Source: Sphingobacteriales bacterium
Lineage (GTDB): Bacteria; Bacteroidota; Bacteroidia; Chitinophagales; UBA2359
Length of the DNA stretch: 64,000 nt
Direction: 5' to 3'
Assembly: GCA_016718845.1 (NCBI GenBank)
Contig: JADKCK010000010.1
Span: 1-64,000, forward strand
Shown here: one piece after another, positions 61,763 to 64,000 of the stretch
Layout of the letters: the number at the start of each line of letters is the position of its first letter
Numbering within the stretch: the stretch's first letter is position 1
Notes under the pieces: model-generated
Databases searched by the model: none
What the model was told of the DNA's origin: nothing
The model's input: only the letters and a program-made list of their open reading frames with translations
Made by a program: the position numbers and the translations under genes

Positions 61763-63794
61763 CTATTTATTAACCACTACTTTTTGGGTGTAGGTTTTAT
61801 CGTTTGTAACTACTTGCAGCATATACATACCTGCGGGCAGTTGCGTAGCTAATTTTATATTTTCGGTAACATTACCCACAGCGTTTAATAGCTGTTTGGC
61901 ATACACCACGCTACCTGCTGCATCGGTTAGGCGCAAATTAAGGTTTTGCATTTTGGGTAATTGCAGATAAAGGCTAAAGCTACCATTGCTTGGGTTTGGC
62001 GATACCGTAAAGGTAGTAGGCAAAACCACATCGTTAGTACCCACACATTCGGCAACAAAAGCGGTTACGGGTACAGCCTCGCTAATACAAGTGCGGTCGG
62101 GTTGTTTTACTTCCCAGTCGTAGTAATAATAATAGTAGTAATTACCTTGGTCGGGGGCATCGTAGTTTGATGCGGTGATAGACAAATAACCATCTACGCT
62201 ATACGGATAAGTTACGCCCGAGTTGTTGCGGTAAAAACGCGGATGCTGGGCAGCTATTAACTGGTAGCCCGTACCTGGCTCAAGCATAAAGTTAAGTTGT
62301 ACACGGCTTTCGCCTACGGGTACCAATACAGTGCGTTCTTGCAATACGGTACCATCGGCACTACGAACCTGAATGGTACGCTCGCCTTCTTCTTGGGTGC
62401 GTACTTTTACCGATACTAATTCGCAGGTTTTAAACACATCAAAAATTTCGTAACCGTTGTTCGATAACGAGTTGTAGCCACCTAAGCCAAAGGTATCATC
62501 GTGTGGTTCGTTAAAGTTAACTTCGCCCGGATAAAACATTTCGTTGCGGACATAATAGGTTTTGCTTTCGGCAACCTCGGTGGTGTAGGTGCTGCCTTCG
62601 GCAATAGGCTCGGTGGCATCGGGGGTATCGTACCATTTAATAATCGTCGACTCGGGTATTTGTACGCCCCTAGGTAGCAGTACCTGCATGGCACAAGGTA
62701 TCGTTTATGGCAGTTGGGGTAACATCGTTTACGGTTACAGCAATAGGTGCAGATGCCACCTCGCCGCAAAGCGTGTTCGATTGTACGGTATAATTGCCCG
62801 ATTGGGTAACTTGTATGGTTTCGGTGGTTTCGCCCGTCGACCATAAATACGACGAACCATGTTTGGCAGTTAACTCCAAAGCATCGCCTTTACAAAAAGT
62901 AGTTACTCCGTTTATATCTATAATTTCTTCGGGTTTGTAGTTTTGGTTGTTCAACACAAATGGTATTGCCATTACGTTGTTGGTTTCGTCGGTTTCTACA
63001 AAGTTGTTGTTGGGGTCAACCATTACCACTAAGTAGTAATCGCCATTACAAACATCGGCAGGAATGGTCATGTCCATATCATCTAACCAATAGTGGTAAA
63101 TGTCGGTAAAGCCAACCGATATACCTTGGTCTAATCCGCAGCTATATTCGCCGCCACCTAAACCGTAGTTTACTTGGTTGCTACTATTGCGTACCCCGCC
63201 GTCGTTATCCACACAATAACCATCGTAGTAATCGCAAGTGCCGTAATCCATCAAACAAAAACCTAATTTTGCTCCTTCTGCGGCAATGGGCCATTTTAGT
63301 GGGTCGGGTTCTGTTTCGTCGCGGTGGCGCAACGAGAACGAGCACCAAGCATCAACGTGCATGTGAAAGTGAGTTGGGTGATAGGTCATAGAGCCAGCCC
63401 AACGGTTGTAGCTGCTCATACCATCGCCATCTTTATGGTATACTTGTTGTTTAATAAGTTGTCGCGGCGAGCTACCATCGGGGCAGGTGTCTACATTTGT
63501 AAACGGGCTGTAGGTGGTGTCGGTGCCGCATACGTAGTAGTCGCTGGCTTTTACGTTTAGCGGACCATAGCCAATGTTGGGCGTGGCAATAGATACGCGC
63601 AACATACCTCGGGTTTCGGGCTGATAGTAGTTATCTTCGAGCAATAACTGCGAAACAGTTAAGTCGGGATAAAGGTCGCAATTGGTACTACCATCGGGGC
63701 AAAGACAACCCGCACCATTAGCAGTTGTGCAAGGCGATTGTGCCATTACACTAAAAGGTAAAAGCAAAAACAAGGCAGTAAAGAGTTTTTTCAT
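61763..63794 (-). CDS. Lysyl oxidase-like secreted protein with T9SS type A sorting domain, frameshifted
   Basis: Signal peptide (FLLLPFSVMAQ) from ATG 63794. A lysyl oxidase fold follows: WAGSMTYHPTHFHMHVDAWCSFSL near residue 135 (copper-binding His cluster), FCLMDYGTCDYYDGYC near 180, SCGLDQGISVGFTDIYHYWLDDMDM near 217 and CNGDYYLVVMVDPNNNFVETDETNNV near 247. After an Ig-like section the first frame stops at TAG near 62670. The next frame continues immediately with VQIPESTIIKWYDTPDATEPI and ends (FTVSPNPSNGSFSLYL, GMYMLQVVTNDKTYTQKVVV) with a type A sorting domain. Together about 675 residues. The break is one or two bases near 62670-62690. Confidence 0.78.
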
Positions 63795-63976
63795 GATAAA
63801 ATACATATATTAAATTACTTAGGATAACGTACTTTGGGGGCTTAACAAGCCGTAAAGTTATGCCAAAAAAATGGCATTTTATAGCCTGTCAAGTGTTTTT
63901 GTAAAAAAAAATGCACAGAATTGTTTTTTTTGGACACTTATACAGCCAAAGTATTGAATTTGTTAGAGAATAAGCG

Positions 63977-63984
63977 TACTTTTG
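63977..63984 (+). promoter_or_regulatory. -7 promoter box near the window's right end
   Basis: TACTTTTG followed by CG on the + strand, with TTGA 19 bases upstream. It would drive a gene that begins beyond the window. Confidence 0.4.
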
Positions 63985-64000
63985 CGCCCAAAATTAAAAA

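Noticed and set aside
1..64000. tRNA or rRNA genes
   Set aside because: No cloverleaf-like sequence with a GGTTCRA T-loop pattern was noticed; a tRNAscan-type search would be needed to be sure.

Overview
The window looks like a chromosomal segment of a Bacteroidota bacterium. The clues are secreted proteins with type IX secretion (T9SS) C-terminal sorting domains of type A (7.7-9.4 kb, 61.8-63.8 kb) and type B (57.2-61.2 kb), a serine palmitoyltransferase-type sphingolipid enzyme, an Omp28-like lipoprotein, an OMPP1/FadL barrel, a DksA/TraR protein of the Bacteroidota type, promoter-like boxes of the form TTTG-N19/21-TAnnTTTG, and starts without obvious Shine-Dalgarno sequences. The order within the phylum cannot be fixed from this segment. 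No tRNA, rRNA, CRISPR array or intact insertion sequence was seen.

Layout. 1-5.4 kb: a minus-strand operon with a promoter near 5.55 kb. In transcription order it encodes a vWA lipoprotein, small membrane protein(s), a tubulin/FtsZ-like NTPase, a 540-residue protein of unknown function and an actin/Hsp70-like ATPase cut by the window edge. This is the best candidate for a poorly described system. Three reading-frame breaks, each explained by one missing base, lie inside it. 5.8-11 kb: DUF3467 protein, DUF4105 membrane protein, T9SS-exported lipase-like hydrolase, a dead GxxExxY gene between inverted repeats, and a membrane protein. 11-15.6 kb: four consecutive secreted or outer-membrane proteins. 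15.9-18.9 kb: an A+T-rich restriction-modification operon with two methyltransferases and a BsaWI-like endonuclease. 19-31.4 kb: SF1 helicase, RDD protein, TatC, FAD oxidoreductase, CcoI-type copper ATPase, MFS transporter and two outer-membrane barrels. 31.6-45.7 kb: frameshifted phosphodiester glycosidase, serine palmitoyltransferase, GNAT, RecF, DUF1697, DciA/DUF721, TPR protein, acyltransferase, HutI, a nuclease-like protein, DNA polymerase III delta', aldehyde dehydrogenase and a CDGSH protein. 45.8-51.5 kb: O-antigen ligase-like protein, Omp28 lipoprotein, MBL hydrolase, LspA, DksA-like protein and GNAT. 51.8-56.8 kb: a type I secretion set (ABC, membrane fusion protein, TolC-like protein). 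57.2-63.8 kb: a giant SBBP/PKD surface protein and a lysyl oxidase-like exported protein.

The intergenic DNA is unusually rich in short repeat families: a 77-nt element in three copies, a 100-bp tandem hairpin array, a TACCCATATT family, a CCCCTCCCAAGAGGGG family, G-poor C/T-rich leaders just upstream of several + strand genes, and a palindrome ACCGATACTTGTATCGGT. Many convergent gene ends carry good hairpin terminators.

Functionally most of the window is ordinary chromosomal housekeeping and cell-envelope biology. The accessory pieces are the tubulin/actin/vWA operon, the restriction-modification operon and the GxxExxY remnant. Five reading-frame breaks occur in 64 kb, so either the assembly has base-level errors or several genes are decaying; the sequence alone cannot tell.
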